A program made the position numbers and the translations under genes. From the NCBI RefSeq assembly GCF_001690705.1, contig NZ_LZGK01000014.1:62001-126000 (forward strand): DNA of 64,000 nt, given 5' to 3'. Below, piece after piece: positions 1-9,701 of this stretch. This DNA comes from Gilliamella sp. wkB178 (GTDB taxonomy: Bacteria; Pseudomonadota; Gammaproteobacteria; Enterobacterales; Orbaceae). Under the pieces are notes generated by a model that was given only the letters and a program-made list of their open reading frames with translations, was not told the origin of the DNA and did no database searches. Numbering within the stretch: position 1 is the stretch's first letter; every line of letters starts with the position of its first letter.

Positions 1-731
1 CTGGTGTTAAAAAAGAAATAAAAGTACCAACATGGGTAACATGTGATGTTTGTCATGGACAAGGAACAGAAAAATCCTCGGATGTGGTGACTTGTGATAC
101 TTGCCATGGTGCAGGTGTGGTACAAATGCGACAAGGATTTTTTGCTGTACAACAAGAATGCCCAACTTGTCATGGTCGAGGTAAAGTTGTTAAGAATCCT
201 TGTAAGAAATGTCATGGTGAAGGTCGAGTACAAAAAACTAAAACATTGTCGGTTACAATTCCGGCTGGTGTTGATACCGGCAACCGTATTAGATTATCAG
301 GTGAAGGTGAAGCAGGTTTAAATGGGGCCCCGGCTGGCGATCTATATGTTCAAGTACAAGTTAAACCACATGCCATTTTTGAGCGTGATGGTTCTAATCT
401 TCATTGTGAAATTCCAATTAATATTGCATTAGCATCTTTAGGTGGCGAAGTTGAGGTACCGACTCTTAATGGTAAGGTAAGTTTAACGATCCCAGCTGAA
501 ACTCAAACAGGCAAAATGTTTAGATTACGTGGTAAAGGTATTAAGTCATTACGTGGTAGTGCAATGGGTGATCTATACTGCCATGTAGTAGTTGAAACAC
601 CTGTCAACTTAACAACTAAACAGAAAGAATTACTTAAAGAATTAGGTGAAAGTTTTAAAGCTGATAAAAGTTCTAAACATAGCCCCAAAGAAAAGAGCTT
701 TTTTGACAAAGTGAAAAAGTTTTTTGGCTAA
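1..731 (+). CDS. dnaJ: Chaperone protein DnaJ, 3' part (5' end outside window)
   Basis: Hsp40 co-chaperone that stimulates DnaK ATP hydrolysis and delivers unfolded substrates. The reading frame is open from base 3, so the gene starts upstream of the window; 242 codons are present. All four CxxCxGxG zinc-binding repeats are visible ([32 protein letters not shown], about bases 42-230). The two beta-sandwich substrate-binding domains and the C-terminal dimerisation segment follow. The J domain and Gly/Phe region are not in the window. dnaK would be expected upstream. A hairpin follows the stop. Very secure from the Cys repeats. Confidence 0.96.
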   Translation, partial: GVKKEIKVPTWVTCDVCHGQGTEKSSDVVTCDTCHGAGVVQMRQGFFAVQQECPTCHGRGKVVKNPCKKCHGEGRVQKTKTLSVTIPAGVDTGNRIRLSGEGEAGLNGAPAGDLYVQVQVKPHAIFERDGSNLHCEIPINIALASLGGEVEVPTLNGKVSLTIPAETQTGKMFRLRGKGIKSLRGSAMGDLYCHVVVETPVNLTTKQKELLKELGESFKADKSSKHSPKEKSFFDKVKKFFG

Positions 732-755
732 AACTAATTATTAATATATTGATGG

Positions 756-782
756 CGAGGTTGGGTTACTAACCTCGTTTAT
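756..782 (+). terminator. Likely terminator of dnaJ
   Basis: Perfect 7-bp stem CGAGGTT / AACCTCG (756-762 with 771-777) around an 8-nt loop, followed by a short T run. It lies 25 bp after the dnaJ stop. Confidence 0.6.
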
Positions 783-853
783 GTATAATTATTTTATACT
801 AATTAGATAAGTGTGATTGGCTTAGTGAATAGAATTTGACTTTGTTATAATAA

Positions 854-880
854 AAAACCCAGCAAATGCTGGGTTTTAAA
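854..880 (-). terminator. Terminator of grcA, probably bidirectional
   Basis: Stem AAAACCCAGCA / TGCTGGGTTTT (854-864 with 867-877). A-rich and T-rich flanks on both sides let it work on either strand; on the minus strand it follows the grcA stop by about 20 bp. Confidence 0.8.
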
Positions 881-900
881 ATTGGTCACATTAACTTACA

Positions 901-1284
901 TTAGATTTTTGTAGTAAATGTACGTGCAATAACATCGCGTTGTTGTTCAGCAGTTAGTGAATTGAAGCGTACTGCATAACCAGAAACACGAATTGTTAAT
1001 TGTGGATATTTTTCTGGATGTTGCACTGCGTCTTCTAGTGTTTCACGACGAAGAACATTAACGTTTAAATGTTGACCACCTTCAACTTTAACTGTTGGTG
1101 CGATATCTAGTGGTACTTCACGATATTCGAATTTACCAAGTTCAGCTGTTGGAATCACTTGATCTTCTTTATATACTGATTTAGCAGCAACACAACGTGC
1201 TTCTTTAGTTGAATCATCTAATAACCAGAAAGAATTAAGAAGAGCTGCATTATTTGCTTTAGTAATTTGGATACCTGTAATCAT
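901..1284 (-). CDS. grcA: Autonomous glycyl radical cofactor GrcA (YfiD)
   Basis: Stand-alone copy of the C-terminal glycyl radical domain of pyruvate formate-lyase. In the family it can replace the damaged domain of PFL after oxygen exposure. The 127-residue product matches the E. coli length and carries the radical motif RVSGYAVRF near residues 99-107. I start at the ATG at 1284 ([10 protein letters not shown]), because a GGAGG sits 8 nt upstream; an ATG 15 bp further upstream overlaps that Shine-Dalgarno and is unlikely. An FNR-type palindrome lies about 70 bp upstream, which agrees with anaerobic induction known for this gene in E. coli. Confidence 0.96.
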   Translation of the reverse strand: MITGIQITKANNAALLNSFWLLDDSTKEARCVAAKSVYKEDQVIPTAELGKFEYREVPLDIAPTVKVEGGQHLNVNVLRRETLEDAVQHPEKYPQLTIRVSGYAVRFNSLTAEQQRDVIARTFTTKI

Positions 1285-1351
1285 TTTAAAATCCTCCATA
1301 ATGGGCTTAATTACCCTAACCTATTGTTGGTTAATATAGCACTTTAAAAAT

Positions 1352-1365
1352 TTGATTAAAGTCAA
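1352..1365 (-). promoter_or_regulatory. Candidate FNR box upstream of grcA
   Basis: TTGATTAAAGTCAA matches the FNR consensus TTGAT-N4-ATCAA at 9 of 10 fixed positions. On the minus strand it is followed after 23 nt by AACAAT (1328-1323), which would place the box near -42 as in class II FNR promoters; a TATATT at 1338-1333 is a competing -10. FNR control of yfiD/grcA is established in E. coli; use of this site here is inferred. Confidence 0.6.
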
Positions 1366-1472
1366 AAAAAGCTATTAATTTGATAAGTAATACCTTTGAA
1401 TTTAATTTTTTATTACGATCGGTTATTATGTTGTTAATGATTAAAATAAATTGAATGTGTGAACAAAATAAT

Positions 1473-2168
1473 ATGATGACCAAATTAACATGGCATGATG
1501 TCATTGGTGAGGAAAAACAGAAGCCTTACTTCCAGCAAATAATGCAATTTGTCGCATCGCAACGAGCAGCAGGCAAAGTAATTTATCCGCCGCAACATGA
1601 TGTATTTAATGCCTTTCGATTCACACCATTTGCGAATATTAAAGTGGTAATTTTAGGGCAAGATCCTTATCATGGACCAAATCAAGCCCATGGATTATCT
1701 TTTTCAGTCTTGCCTGGTATTAAACCGCCACCATCGTTATTGAATATTTATAAAGAACTAGCAACTGATATTGAAGGTTTTAAAATACCATCGCATGGTT
1801 ATTTAGCTTCTTGGGCGACTCAAGGAGTACTGTTATTAAATACGGTATTAACTGTTGAAGCAGGTCAAGCTCATTCACATGCAAAAATAGGTTGGGAAAC
1901 TTTTACTGATCATGTTATTGCCGCAATTGATAAATACCTTGATGGTGTGGTGTTTTTGCTATGGGGTTCACCGGCACAAAGAAAGGGGCAATTTATTGAT
2001 CGCCAAAAACATCATGTGTTAACTGCAGCCCATCCTTCGCCGTTGTCGGCTCATCGCGGTTTTCTAGGCTGTAAACATTTTTCAAAAGCTAATCATCTGA
2101 TTATGCAACAAGGTAAAACGCCAATTGATTGGCAACCACAATTACCGGATAATCATAATGACCATTAA
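1473..2168 (+). CDS. ung: Uracil-DNA glycosylase
   Basis: Base excision repair enzyme that removes uracil from DNA. The water-activating loop GQDPYHGP and the [13 protein letters not shown]-binding/catalytic motif are intact. The start is uncertain: in-frame ATGs lie at 1455, 1473 and 1476 and none has a clear Shine-Dalgarno. The 1473/1476 starts give 231/230 residues, close to the E. coli 229, and begin at the conserved KLTWHDV. The 3' end overlaps the gntR start by 11 bp, so the two are probably co-transcribed. Confidence 0.96.
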   Translation: MMTKLTWHDVIGEEKQKPYFQQIMQFVASQRAAGKVIYPPQHDVFNAFRFTPFANIKVVILGQDPYHGPNQAHGLSFSVLPGIKPPPSLLNIYKELATDIEGFKIPSHGYLASWATQGVLLLNTVLTVEAGQAHSHAKIGWETFTDHVIAAIDKYLDGVVFLLWGSPAQRKGQFIDRQKHHVLTAAHPSPLSAHRGFLGCKHFSKANHLIMQQGKTPIDWQPQLPDNHNDH

Positions 2169-3162
2169 TAAAAAACGGCGTACAGGTTTGCAAGAAATAG
2201 CTGATTTAATTGGCATTAGTAAAATGACGGTAAGTCGTTTTTTACGTGATCCAAAATTAGTTTCTGAACCACTACAGTTACGTATTTCCGCCGCGATTGA
2301 TAAGTTAGGATATTTACCTAATAAAGCCCCCGATATGCTTTCTAATGCAAAAAGTTATGCAATTGGCGTATTATTACCTTCGTTGACCAATCAAGTTTTT
2401 GCTGATGTACTCAAAGGCATTGAGATTGAAACCGATAAACATAGTTATCAAACTATGATCGCACATACTGGTTATAATCCGGAAAAAGAAGAAATGCGCT
2501 TGCGTTCCTTACTTGCCTACAATATCGATGGTTTGATATTAACAGAACGAACGCATACTGCAGCGACTCGTAAAATGATTGAATTATCTGGAGTTCCAGT
2601 TGTGGAAATTATGGACAGTGTTTCCCCTTGTATTGATATGGCGGTTGGATTTGATAATTTTATAGCTACTAAAACCATGATTCAGAGGATGATTAATAAA
2701 GGTCATCAGCATATTGCTTATTTTAGTGCTCGTCAGGATGATCGTAGTATTATTAGGCAAAAAGCTTATGAAGAGGCAATGATTGCAGCGGGATTAATAC
2801 CTAAAACATTTGCTACAAAAGAACCATCCTCTTATTCTTTAGGTACCCAATTATTTCATCAAGCTTTAAAAGAATATCCGCAAATTGATGGTGTATTTAG
2901 TACTAATGACGATTTAGCATTAGGGATTCTATTTGAATGTAAGCGTCTTAATATCAATGTTCCTAAGCAAATTGCTGTAGCCGGTTTCCATGGGCATGAT
3001 GTTGGGCAAGTCGTGACACCTAAGTTGGCATCAATTTTGACTCCAAGAATTGCAATCGGTCAAAAATCAGCAGAAATGTTAATAAGGTCGATTAATGGTG
3101 AAACAATAACTCAAAAGGTGATTGATTTTCCAGTTAAATATTTAGATGGTGAGAGTATTTAG
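2158..3162 (+). CDS. gntR: LacI-family transcriptional repressor, GntR (gluconate) type
   Basis: Product of 334 residues. The N-terminal helix-turn-helix ([20 protein letters not shown]) is followed by a periplasmic-binding-protein-like effector domain. Similarity to E. coli GntR, repressor of gluconate uptake and catabolism, runs over the whole length (for example [39 protein letters not shown]), so this is more than a generic LacI call. I use the ATG at 2158, which starts just before the HTH; an upstream in-frame ATG at 2125 lies inside ung. No gluconate genes are in the window, so its targets must be elsewhere or the effector has drifted. Confidence 0.88.
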   Translation: MTINKKRRTGLQEIADLIGISKMTVSRFLRDPKLVSEPLQLRISAAIDKLGYLPNKAPDMLSNAKSYAIGVLLPSLTNQVFADVLKGIEIETDKHSYQTMIAHTGYNPEKEEMRLRSLLAYNIDGLILTERTHTAATRKMIELSGVPVVEIMDSVSPCIDMAVGFDNFIATKTMIQRMINKGHQHIAYFSARQDDRSIIRQKAYEEAMIAAGLIPKTFATKEPSSYSLGTQLFHQALKEYPQIDGVFSTNDDLALGILFECKRLNINVPKQIAVAGFHGHDVGQVVTPKLASILTPRIAIGQKSAEMLIRSINGETITQKVIDFPVKYLDGESI

Positions 3163-3190
3163 TGATTAAAAGATGATATAAAAATTAATG

Positions 3191-3217
3191 AACCTCATCA
3201 AATAGATTGATGAGGTT
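3191..3217. terminator. Hairpin between gntR and the convergent DUF805 gene
   Basis: Perfect 10-bp stem AACCTCATCA / TGATGAGGTT with a 7-nt loop. The minus-strand side is followed by an AT-rich run containing TTTTT, and it sits 10 bp before the DUF805 stop, so it could end transcripts from both directions. Confidence 0.6.
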
Positions 3218-3226
3218 GCATGCAAA

Positions 3227-3586
3227 TTATAATCCTTTAGGATTATCACCATATTGGTTGCTGCCAGGTGTTGAATCGATACACATGAAAACTAATAAAA
3301 TAATTCCACCAAATGGGATAAAAGAAATTAGAAACCACCAACCAGATTTATCTGTATCATGTAAACGACGGACTGTTACGGCTAAATTTGGAATAAAAAA
3401 AGCAAATACTGAGATACAAAAAATGATAAACATAATTTCAGAGATAGTTTGACCTAACATCGCAATAAATACTAATACCATCCAAAAAATAACTAAAAAT
3501 AAGTTAAACATCCAATACTCTTGACGGCGAGCTCGACCACTAAAATTTGCATAATTTTTGGTGATACAACTAATAAACCAATTCAT
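3227..3586 (-). CDS. DUF805 family inner-membrane protein
   Basis: Small membrane protein of 119 residues and unknown function. The family signature is clear: FSGRARRQEYW at the start, three hydrophobic segments, VRRLHDTDKSGWW in the middle, and a STPGSNQYGDNP tail. The start at 3586 (MNWFI) has an AGGA about 8 nt upstream; a longer frame to 3649 lacks one and adds unrelated residues. It is convergent with gntR and stands alone. A similar membrane domain seems to be fused to the C terminus of the J-like protein at 33097-35775. Confidence 0.88.
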   Translation of the reverse strand: MNWFISCITKNYANFSGRARRQEYWMFNLFLVIFWMVLVFIAMLGQTISEIMFIIFCISVFAFFIPNLAVTVRRLHDTDKSGWWFLISFIPFGGIILLVFMCIDSTPGSNQYGDNPKGL

Positions 3587-3838
3587 TGTTTTATTCCTTA
3601 TGTTATAAAAATTAATGAGATATCCTTTCAGGGCGGTTATTTTAATCAAAAAAAGTATAAAAATAAAACTAATTTATTTAACTAGTTAATCTATTTGTTT
3701 ATTTGTTGAGCTACTGCTCATGTTATTTTTAAGTTTCAGTATTTCAGGTTTTCAAATATTGATTACTATGTTATTATTACCGCTCAGTGGTTATTTATAC
3801 CTACTTAAATATTAAAGAAGAATAACACTGAGGCCCCC

Positions 3839-4465
3839 ATGAAAATAGTTGAAGTAAAACACCCCCTCGTACGTCATAAAATCGGTTTAATGCGTGAACA
3901 TGATATTTGTACTAAAGATTTCCGCGATCTTGCTAGTGAAGTTGGCAGTTTATTAACTTATGAAGCCACAGCCGATTTACCTACTGAAAAAGTCACAATT
4001 GAAGGTTGGTGTGGACCTGTTCAGGTGGAACGAATTAAAGGTAAAAAAATAACTGTAGTACCTATTTTACGAGCAGGTTTAGGTATGATGGATGGTGTGC
4101 TTGAACATGTACCAAGTGCACGTATTAGTGTGGTTGGATTTTATCGCAATGAAGAAACACTTGAACCGGTGCCATATTTCCAAAAATTAACTTCCGATAT
4201 TGAAGACCGTATGGCTCTAGTCGTTGATCCAATGTTGGCTACTGGTGGTTCAATGGTTGCGACTATTGATTTACTAAAAAAAGCGGGTTGTAAAAATATT
4301 AAAGTGTTAGTTTTAGTTGCTGCCCCCGAAGGGATAAAGGTACTAGAACAAGCTCATCCAGATATTGAATTATACACCGCATCAATAGATGAGAGGTTAA
4401 ATGATAAAGGCTACATATTACCAGGACTTGGTGATGCCGGAGACAAAATATTCGGCACCAAATAA
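3839..4465 (+). CDS. upp: Uracil phosphoribosyltransferase
   Basis: Pyrimidine salvage: uracil + PRPP gives UMP + PPi, in the cytoplasm. Length 208 residues, identical to E. coli. The PRPP-binding loop is visible as [11 protein letters not shown], and the C-terminal uracil-binding region as [15 protein letters not shown] lies 5 nt before the ATG. It is followed by uraA with a small terminator-like hairpin between them, the same order as E. coli upp-uraA. Confidence 0.98.
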   Translation: MKIVEVKHPLVRHKIGLMREHDICTKDFRDLASEVGSLLTYEATADLPTEKVTIEGWCGPVQVERIKGKKITVVPILRAGLGMMDGVLEHVPSARISVVGFYRNEETLEPVPYFQKLTSDIEDRMALVVDPMLATGGSMVATIDLLKKAGCKNIKVLVLVAAPEGIKVLEQAHPDIELYTASIDERLNDKGYILPGLGDAGDKIFGTK

Positions 4466-4480
4466 AATCTCAATTTTTAG

Positions 4481-4501
4481 ACCGGTTAATCCGGTTTTTT
4501 T
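4481..4501 (+). terminator. Terminator-like hairpin between upp and uraA
   Basis: Stem ACCGG / CCGGT with a 5-nt loop followed by seven T residues. As it lies within the upp-uraA pair it probably reduces, and does not fully stop, transcription into uraA. Confidence 0.65.
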
Positions 4502-4559
4502 ATGCTCGTTAGTTAATAAAAAATACAACCAATATTAAATAGAATAAGAGAGGTTCAAC

Positions 4560-5828
4560 GTGACAGAAATCACGAACGATGAAATTGGAAATAATCCATT
4601 ACGCCCTAAACACTCATGGCAAGATGTTTTTACTGGTGCACAAATGTTATTTGTTGCATTTGGCGCTTTAGTATTAGTACCACTTTTAACAGGATTAAAT
4701 CCTAATGTAGCATTATTTACTGCAGGTGTAGGTACTTTATTATTTCAGCTAACCACTAAAGGTAAAGTACCGGTGTTTCTTGCTTCATCATTTGCATTTA
4801 TTGCTCCAATTTCTTTTGGTGTAGCACAGTGGGGGATCCCAGCTACTTTAGGTGGATTAGTTGCGGCTGGTTTTGTCTTCATGTTTTTCGCTTTCTTAGT
4901 GAAACTCAACGGTAATAATGTTATCGATCGCATTTTACCGCCTGTGGTAACAGGCCCTATTATTATGGTAATTGGCTTATCTCTTGCACCGGTTGCAGTA
5001 GGTATGGCAATGGGAAAAAATAGTGGATTACCTGCTGAAAATTATCAATTAATTCTTATCTCAATGGCTTCATTACTAACTACTTTAATTGTGGCCATTT
5101 GGGCTAAAGGTTTTTTTAAATTAGTACCAATTATTGCAGGTATTATCGTTGGTTATACTCTTTCTTGTATCTTTGGTATTGTTAACTTTCAACTAGTCAT
5201 CGATGCACCTTGGTTTAAAATTCCTGATTTCACTTTCCCCGAGTTTCAATGGCAAGCAATTTTATATATGATCCCAATCGTTATTGCGCCAACGATTGAA
5301 CATGTCGGTGATATTATGGCAATTAGTGCGGTTACAGGTAAAGATTATACCCGTGATCCTGGTTTGCAACGCACATTACTTGGCGATGGGATTGCTACTT
5401 CAACAGCAGGTTTTTTTGGTGGCCCACCATGTATTACTTATGCCGAAGTGATTGGTGCGGTAACACTTACGCGTAATTTTAAAACTCGAGTTATGACATG
5501 GGCTGCAGTTTGGGCAATTTTAATGTCTTTTGTTGGCAAAATCGGCGCCTTTTTAAGTTCCATTCCAACTGTAGTAATGGGCGGAATTATGGTGTTGCTA
5601 TTTGGTTCGATTGCTTCTGTTGGTATTAATATTTTAGTCAAACATAAAGTTGATCTTTCTGTATCACGCAATATGTGTATTGTTTCATTAGTGTTAGTTT
5701 TTGGGATTGGTGGGATGATCTTTGATTTTGGCTCTTATGCATTGCAAGGCATAAGTTTGTGTGGGATTTTAGCTATTGTATTGAATTTGATCCTACCTCA
5801 TCAAAACAAATCAAATAGTACAGATTAA
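4560..5828 (+). CDS. uraA: Uracil:proton symporter, NCS2 family
   Basis: Inner-membrane uracil permease of 422 residues with the multi-helix NCS2 pattern. Visible family blocks are SSFAFIAP (helix 3 region), PTIEHVGDIMAIS with the substrate/proton glutamate, and GFFGGPPCITYAEVIGAV. The start is a GTG at 4560 preceded by AGAGG. Its position behind upp supports uracil rather than xanthine/urate as substrate: the imported base is trapped as UMP by Upp. Confidence 0.9.
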   Translation: MTEITNDEIGNNPLRPKHSWQDVFTGAQMLFVAFGALVLVPLLTGLNPNVALFTAGVGTLLFQLTTKGKVPVFLASSFAFIAPISFGVAQWGIPATLGGLVAAGFVFMFFAFLVKLNGNNVIDRILPPVVTGPIIMVIGLSLAPVAVGMAMGKNSGLPAENYQLILISMASLLTTLIVAIWAKGFFKLVPIIAGIIVGYTLSCIFGIVNFQLVIDAPWFKIPDFTFPEFQWQAILYMIPIVIAPTIEHVGDIMAISAVTGKDYTRDPGLQRTLLGDGIATSTAGFFGGPPCITYAEVIGAVTLTRNFKTRVMTWAAVWAILMSFVGKIGAFLSSIPTVVMGGIMVLLFGSIASVGINILVKHKVDLSVSRNMCIVSLVLVFGIGGMIFDFGSYALQGISLCGILAIVLNLILPHQNKSNSTD

Positions 5829-5956
5829 CTTTACTTAAGTATGCCGTTAATTATTAACTCTAACTTAACGGCAAATAGAAATAATAAATAACTCTCATAT
5901 TCGTTTTTTTAGAAAAGGACTTTCGATATTTTATGTTACTAACAATAAAAAATATC

Positions 5957-5995
5957 TTGTAAAGATGTTTCCTGAGAAGTATACGTTTCAGTATA
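5957..5995. repeat. 39-bp intergenic repeat, copy 1
   Basis: Nearly identical (37/39) to 37775-37813. Its right end holds TATAC-6 nt-GTATA, a short inverted repeat, and it contains GTTTC twice, 18 bp apart. It sits between the convergent ends of uraA and lysS, just beyond the lysS terminator. I know of no family it belongs to. Confidence 0.8.
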
Positions 5996-6001
5996 TAATA
6001 A

Positions 6002-6033
6002 AAAACTCACTTATGAAAAACTAAGTGAGTTTT
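6002..6033 (-). terminator. Terminator of prfB-lysS
   Basis: Perfect 12-bp stem AAAACTCACTTA / TAAGTGAGTTTT with an 8-nt loop, followed on the minus strand by a T run. It lies 22 bp after the lysS stop. Confidence 0.85.
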
Positions 6034-6055
6034 AGCAATAAACAATAGTATTAAG

Positions 6056-7573
6056 TTACTTTATTGGGCGCATGGTAGGGAATAAAATAACATCACGAAT
6101 AGTATGGCTATTAGTAAATAACATAACTGTGCGGTCAATACCAATGCCAAGCCCTGCTGTAGGTGGTAAACCGTGTTCAAGGGCAGTAATATAATCTTCA
6201 TCATAGAACATAGCTTCATCATCACCAGCGTCTTTTTGAGATACTTGATCGGCAAAACGTTGTGCTTGATCTTCGGCATCGTTAAGTTCTGAGAAGCCAT
6301 TACCAATTTCACGACCACCAATAAAGAACTCAAAGCGATCGGTCACAAATGGATTTTCATCATTGCGGCGAGCAAGAGGTGAAACTTCGGCTGGGTATTC
6401 AGTAATAAAAGTTGGTTGAATTAAATTAGCTTCAGCAACTTCTTCAAATATTTCGGTAACAACTCGACCTAATCCCCAACTTTTTTCAACTTTAATACCA
6501 ATTGAACTGGCAATGGCTTTTGCTTTATCAAAATCATCTAAATCAGCATTATTCGTTTCCGGGCGATAATGACAAATCGCTTCACGCATTGTCATTTTGA
6601 TAAATGGTTTACCAAAATCAAAAGTATGTTCACCATATTGTACCACCGGATTGCCAGTTACATTGATGGCTAAACGGCGAAATAGTGCTTCGGTTAACCC
6701 AATTAAATCTTTGTAATCAGCATATGCCATATACATTTCCATCATGGTAAATTCAGGATTATGCCGTGGGGACACACCTTCATTACGGAAGTTACGATTG
6801 ATTTCAAACACGCGTTCAAAGCCACCAACCACTAAGCGTTTTAAAAACAGCTCTGGGGCAATACGTAAATACATATCTAAATCAAGTGCATTATGATGAG
6901 TAACAAATGGTTTAGCTGAAGCCCCGCCAGGGATTACTTGCATCATTGGCGTTTCTACTTCCATAAAATGGTTTTCAAGCATGAAATTACGAATTTCAGT
7001 GACTATTTGCGAACGAGCTTTGAAGGTATCACGTGATTCTTGATTGGTGATTAGATCTAAGTAGCGTTGACGATAACGCATCTCTTGATCGGCAAGTCCA
7101 TGGAACTTATCTGGTAATGGGCGCAATGCTTTAGTTAATAAACGAATTTCTTGACAATGGATAGATAATTCCCCAGTTTTTGTTTTAAACAAATAACCTT
7201 TAGCACCAACAATATCACCCAGATCCCATTTCTTGAATTGTTCATTGTAGTAATTTTCCGGAAGATCATCACGAGTGACATAAAGTTGAATCTGCCCAGC
7301 TACATCTTGTAAGGAAACAAATGACGCTTTACCCATGATGCGGCGCATCATCATACGACCGGCAACCGTTACGATGATTTTCTTTGCAATTAATTCTTCG
7401 TTGGTTTTATCATCATACAGTTTATGAAGATCGCTTGAAATTGCATCACGACGGAAATCATTTGGGAAAGCAATACCTTGTTCGCGAATATGTGCTAGTT
7501 TTTCACGACGTGCTTTCAGCTCATTATTTAACTCTTCAATTTGATTTTGTTGCTCTTGCTGATTTGTTGACAT
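6056..7573 (-). CDS. lysS: Lysyl-tRNA synthetase, class II
   Basis: Charges tRNA-Lys with lysine in the cytoplasm. Length 505 residues, the same as E. coli LysS. An N-terminal OB-fold anticodon-binding domain (about 60-150) precedes the class II catalytic core: motif 1 ([10 protein letters not shown]), motif 2 ([20 protein letters not shown]) and motif 3 ([19 protein letters not shown]). It begins 30 bp after the prfB stop, preserving the E. coli prfB-lysS operon, and ends at a strong terminator. Confidence 0.98.
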   Translation of the reverse strand: MSTNQQEQQNQIEELNNELKARREKLAHIREQGIAFPNDFRRDAISSDLHKLYDDKTNEELIAKKIIVTVAGRMMMRRIMGKASFVSLQDVAGQIQLYVTRDDLPENYYNEQFKKWDLGDIVGAKGYLFKTKTGELSIHCQEIRLLTKALRPLPDKFHGLADQEMRYRQRYLDLITNQESRDTFKARSQIVTEIRNFMLENHFMEVETPMMQVIPGGASAKPFVTHHNALDLDMYLRIAPELFLKRLVVGGFERVFEINRNFRNEGVSPRHNPEFTMMEMYMAYADYKDLIGLTEALFRRLAINVTGNPVVQYGEHTFDFGKPFIKMTMREAICHYRPETNNADLDDFDKAKAIASSIGIKVEKSWGLGRVVTEIFEEVAEANLIQPTFITEYPAEVSPLARRNDENPFVTDRFEFFIGGREIGNGFSELNDAEDQAQRFADQVSQKDAGDDEAMFYDEDYITALEHGLPPTAGLGIGIDRTVMLFTNSHTIRDVILFPTMRPIK

Positions 7574-7603
7574 AGTTTTACCTTTTATTCGTTAATAAGC
7601 GGT

Positions 7604-8702
7604 TTATAAACCTGCTTTTAAGCTTTCTTCAATAAACTGATCTAAATCACCGTCTAATACGGCTTGAGTATTACGGGTTTCAACACCGGTACGTAAATCC
7701 TTGATACGTGAATCATCGAGGACATAAGAACGAATTTGACTGCCCCAGCCGATATCGGATTTATTTTCTTCCATTTGTTGTTTTTCGGCATTCTTTTTCT
7801 GCATTTCAAGTTCATACAATTTTGCTTTTAACTGCTTCATTGCTTGATCTTTATTGCTATGCTGTGATCGGTTATTTTGACACTGAGTAACGATACCAGT
7901 TGGAATATGGGTAATACGGACAGCCGATTCTGTTTTATTGACATGCTGACCACCAGCACCCGATGCACGGTACACATCAATCCGTAGATCAGCTGGATTA
8001 ATGTCGATATCAATATCATCGTCAATTTCAGGGTAAACAAAAACTGAGGCAAATGATGTATGCCGACGATTACCTGAATCAAAAGGGCTTTTACGGACTA
8101 AACGGTGTACCCCAGTTTCTGTACGTAACCAACCATAAGCATAATCGCCAGATACTTTAATTGTGGCAGATTTAATGCCAGCAACATCACCATCTGACAC
8201 TTCCATAACTTCGGTCGCAAAACCTTTAGATTCCGCCCAACGTAAGTACATTCTGAGTAACATTTCGGCCCAATCTTGTGCCTCGGTACCACCTGAACCG
8301 GATTGAATATCTAAATAACAATCTGCACTATCATAATCACCTGAAAACATGCGACGAAACTCAAGTCCAGCTAGTTTTTTTTCTAATTGTTCTAATTCAA
8401 AGTTAGTTTCGTCAAAGGTATCTTGATCTTCGGCTTCAACGGCAAGTTCAAGCAGACCTTCGACATCATCAAGACCTTGCGTTAATGAGTTGATAGTGCT
8501 AATAATTTCATCGAGAGCTACACGTTCTTTACCTAACGCTTGCGCTTTTTCTGGGTCAGACCAGATTTCGGATTGTTCTAATTCGGCATTGACTTCTTCA
8601 AGTCGTTCTTTTTTGACATCGTAGTCAAAGATACCCCCGAATCACAGCAGTGCGCTCGGCAAGCTCCGCTATTTTTGATTTAACAGGATTAATTTCAAAC
8701 AT
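7604..8702 (-). CDS. prfB: Peptide chain release factor 2, with programmed +1 frameshift
   Basis: Recognises UAA and UGA stops. The gene is split into two frames: 25 codons from ATG at 8702 to 8628, an in-frame TGA at 8627-8625, then the main frame from 8626 to 7604. The slippery site reads CTT-TGA-C, and a GGGGG Shine-Dalgarno-like run lies 3 nt upstream of it. After the shift the product is 365 residues, the E. coli length. The SPF stop-codon recognition tripeptide (RKSPFDSG) and the GGQ peptidyl-hydrolysis motif (GAGGQHVN) are intact. RF2 thereby controls its own synthesis, an established mechanism. Confidence 0.97.
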
Positions 8703-8821
8703 GTGTTTATTTTGGTTGTAAAAATTTTTGAGTTTTAGTAATCGCTCATTGTAGCGGATTTAAGCACAATTTAGCAAATATCAATTTTTAGTATACAAGA
8801 ATTGGTAATTAGGAAACTAAA

Positions 8822-8840
8822 ATGGCGCTTTATGCGCCAT
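8822..8840 (-). terminator. Terminator of sodA
   Basis: Stem ATGGCGC / GCGCCAT with a 5-nt loop, followed on the minus strand by TTTTAGTTT. It lies 30 bp downstream of the sodA stop. Confidence 0.75.
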
Positions 8841-8869
8841 CGTTAAGGTAATTTTATAAAAATTACAGT

Positions 8870-9496
8870 TTATTTTTTAGCGGTTGCATATAATTCAGCA
8901 ACTTTATCCCAGTTAACTACATTCCAAAAGGCATTAATATAATCAGCTCGGCGGTTTTGGTATTTCAAATAATAAGCATGTTCCCAAACATCAAGTGCCA
9001 AAACTGGAGTACCAGAAACCCCCGCATATTTCTCACCCATAAGTGGAGAATCTTGGTTTGCAGTTGAAACAACCGCGAGTTTACCATTTTGTAAAACTAA
9101 CCATGCCCAACCAGAACCAAATCGAGTAGCGGCAGCAGTTGCAAATTTTTCTTTAAAGGTTTCAACGGAACCAAAGTCTTTTTCAATTGCAGCTTTTAAT
9201 TCACCTTTAAGTTCTGTTCCAATTTTTAACAACTCCCAGAAAAGTGTGTGATTTACATGGCCTCCGGCATTATTTCTGATTGCGGTTAACTTATCAGCAG
9301 GTACTTTATCTAAATTTTGAATTAAAGTACTAGGTGAAAATGCTTGTATTTCTGCTGATAAAGATTCAAGGGCTGCATTAGCATTATTCACATAAGTTTG
9401 ATGATGCTTATCATGATGTAGATGCATAGTCTGTGAATCAATGTAAGGTTCTAATGCTTCATAAGCATAAGGTAATGGCGGTAGGATGTAAGCCAT
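8870..9496 (-). CDS. sodA: Superoxide dismutase, Mn type
   Basis: Dismutates superoxide to hydrogen peroxide and oxygen in the cytoplasm. The 208-residue protein follows E. coli SodA throughout. Metal ligands are His27, His83 (in [10 protein letters not shown]), Asp169 and His173 (DVWEHAYY). Gly-Gly-His before the second ligand and Gln148 in STANQDSP are Mn-type features rather than Fe-type. AAGGAG lies 7 nt before the ATG. A good promoter (TTGTGA-17-TATACT, minus strand 9568-9540) and an adjacent dyad lie upstream. Confidence 0.96.
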   Translation of the reverse strand: MAYILPPLPYAYEALEPYIDSQTMHLHHDKHHQTYVNNANAALESLSAEIQAFSPSTLIQNLDKVPADKLTAIRNNAGGHVNHTLFWELLKIGTELKGELKAAIEKDFGSVETFKEKFATAAATRFGSGWAWLVLQNGKLAVVSTANQDSPLMGEKYAGVSGTPVLALDVWEHAYYLKYQNRRADYINAFWNVVNWDKVAELYATAKK

Positions 9497-9539
9497 GAGA
9501 TTGCTCCTTTATAAGGTGTTATTAACAACATTTTTAACC

Positions 9540-9568
9540 AGTATACGAGTTATCTATATTGCTCACAA
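9540..9568 (-). promoter_or_regulatory. Promoter of sodA
   Basis: On the minus strand: -35 TTGTGA (9568-9563), 17-bp spacer, -10 TATACT (9545-9540), about 40 bp upstream of the sodA start codon. Confidence 0.65.
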
Positions 9569-9591
9569 ACTATTATTTGAATAGTTATCAA
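9568..9591 (-). promoter_or_regulatory. Candidate operator next to the sodA -35
   Basis: A 19-bp dyad, AACTATT-5 nt-AATAGTT (9568-9586), abuts the -35 box. An FNR-like TGAATAGTTATCAA (9578-9591, 8 of 10 positions) overlaps it. E. coli sodA is controlled by Fur, ArcA, FNR and SoxS in this region; which protein binds here cannot be told from sequence. Confidence 0.4.
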
Positions 9592-9701
9592 CTATCTAAA
9601 TAATAAAAATTTTTACCAATATAAACCAATTGATTAGCTATAATTAAATAACTCAATACACCCCAAGTTTTAATATCAAGAAAGCAGCAAATATAAAATA
9701 A

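Noticed and set aside
3207-3452. Plus-strand frame of 81 codons
   Set aside because: Antisense to the clear DUF805 gene and without family features.
4745-5671. Minus-strand frames inside uraA
   Set aside because: Shadows of the uraA reading frame with Ala/Ile/Thr-rich low-quality translations.
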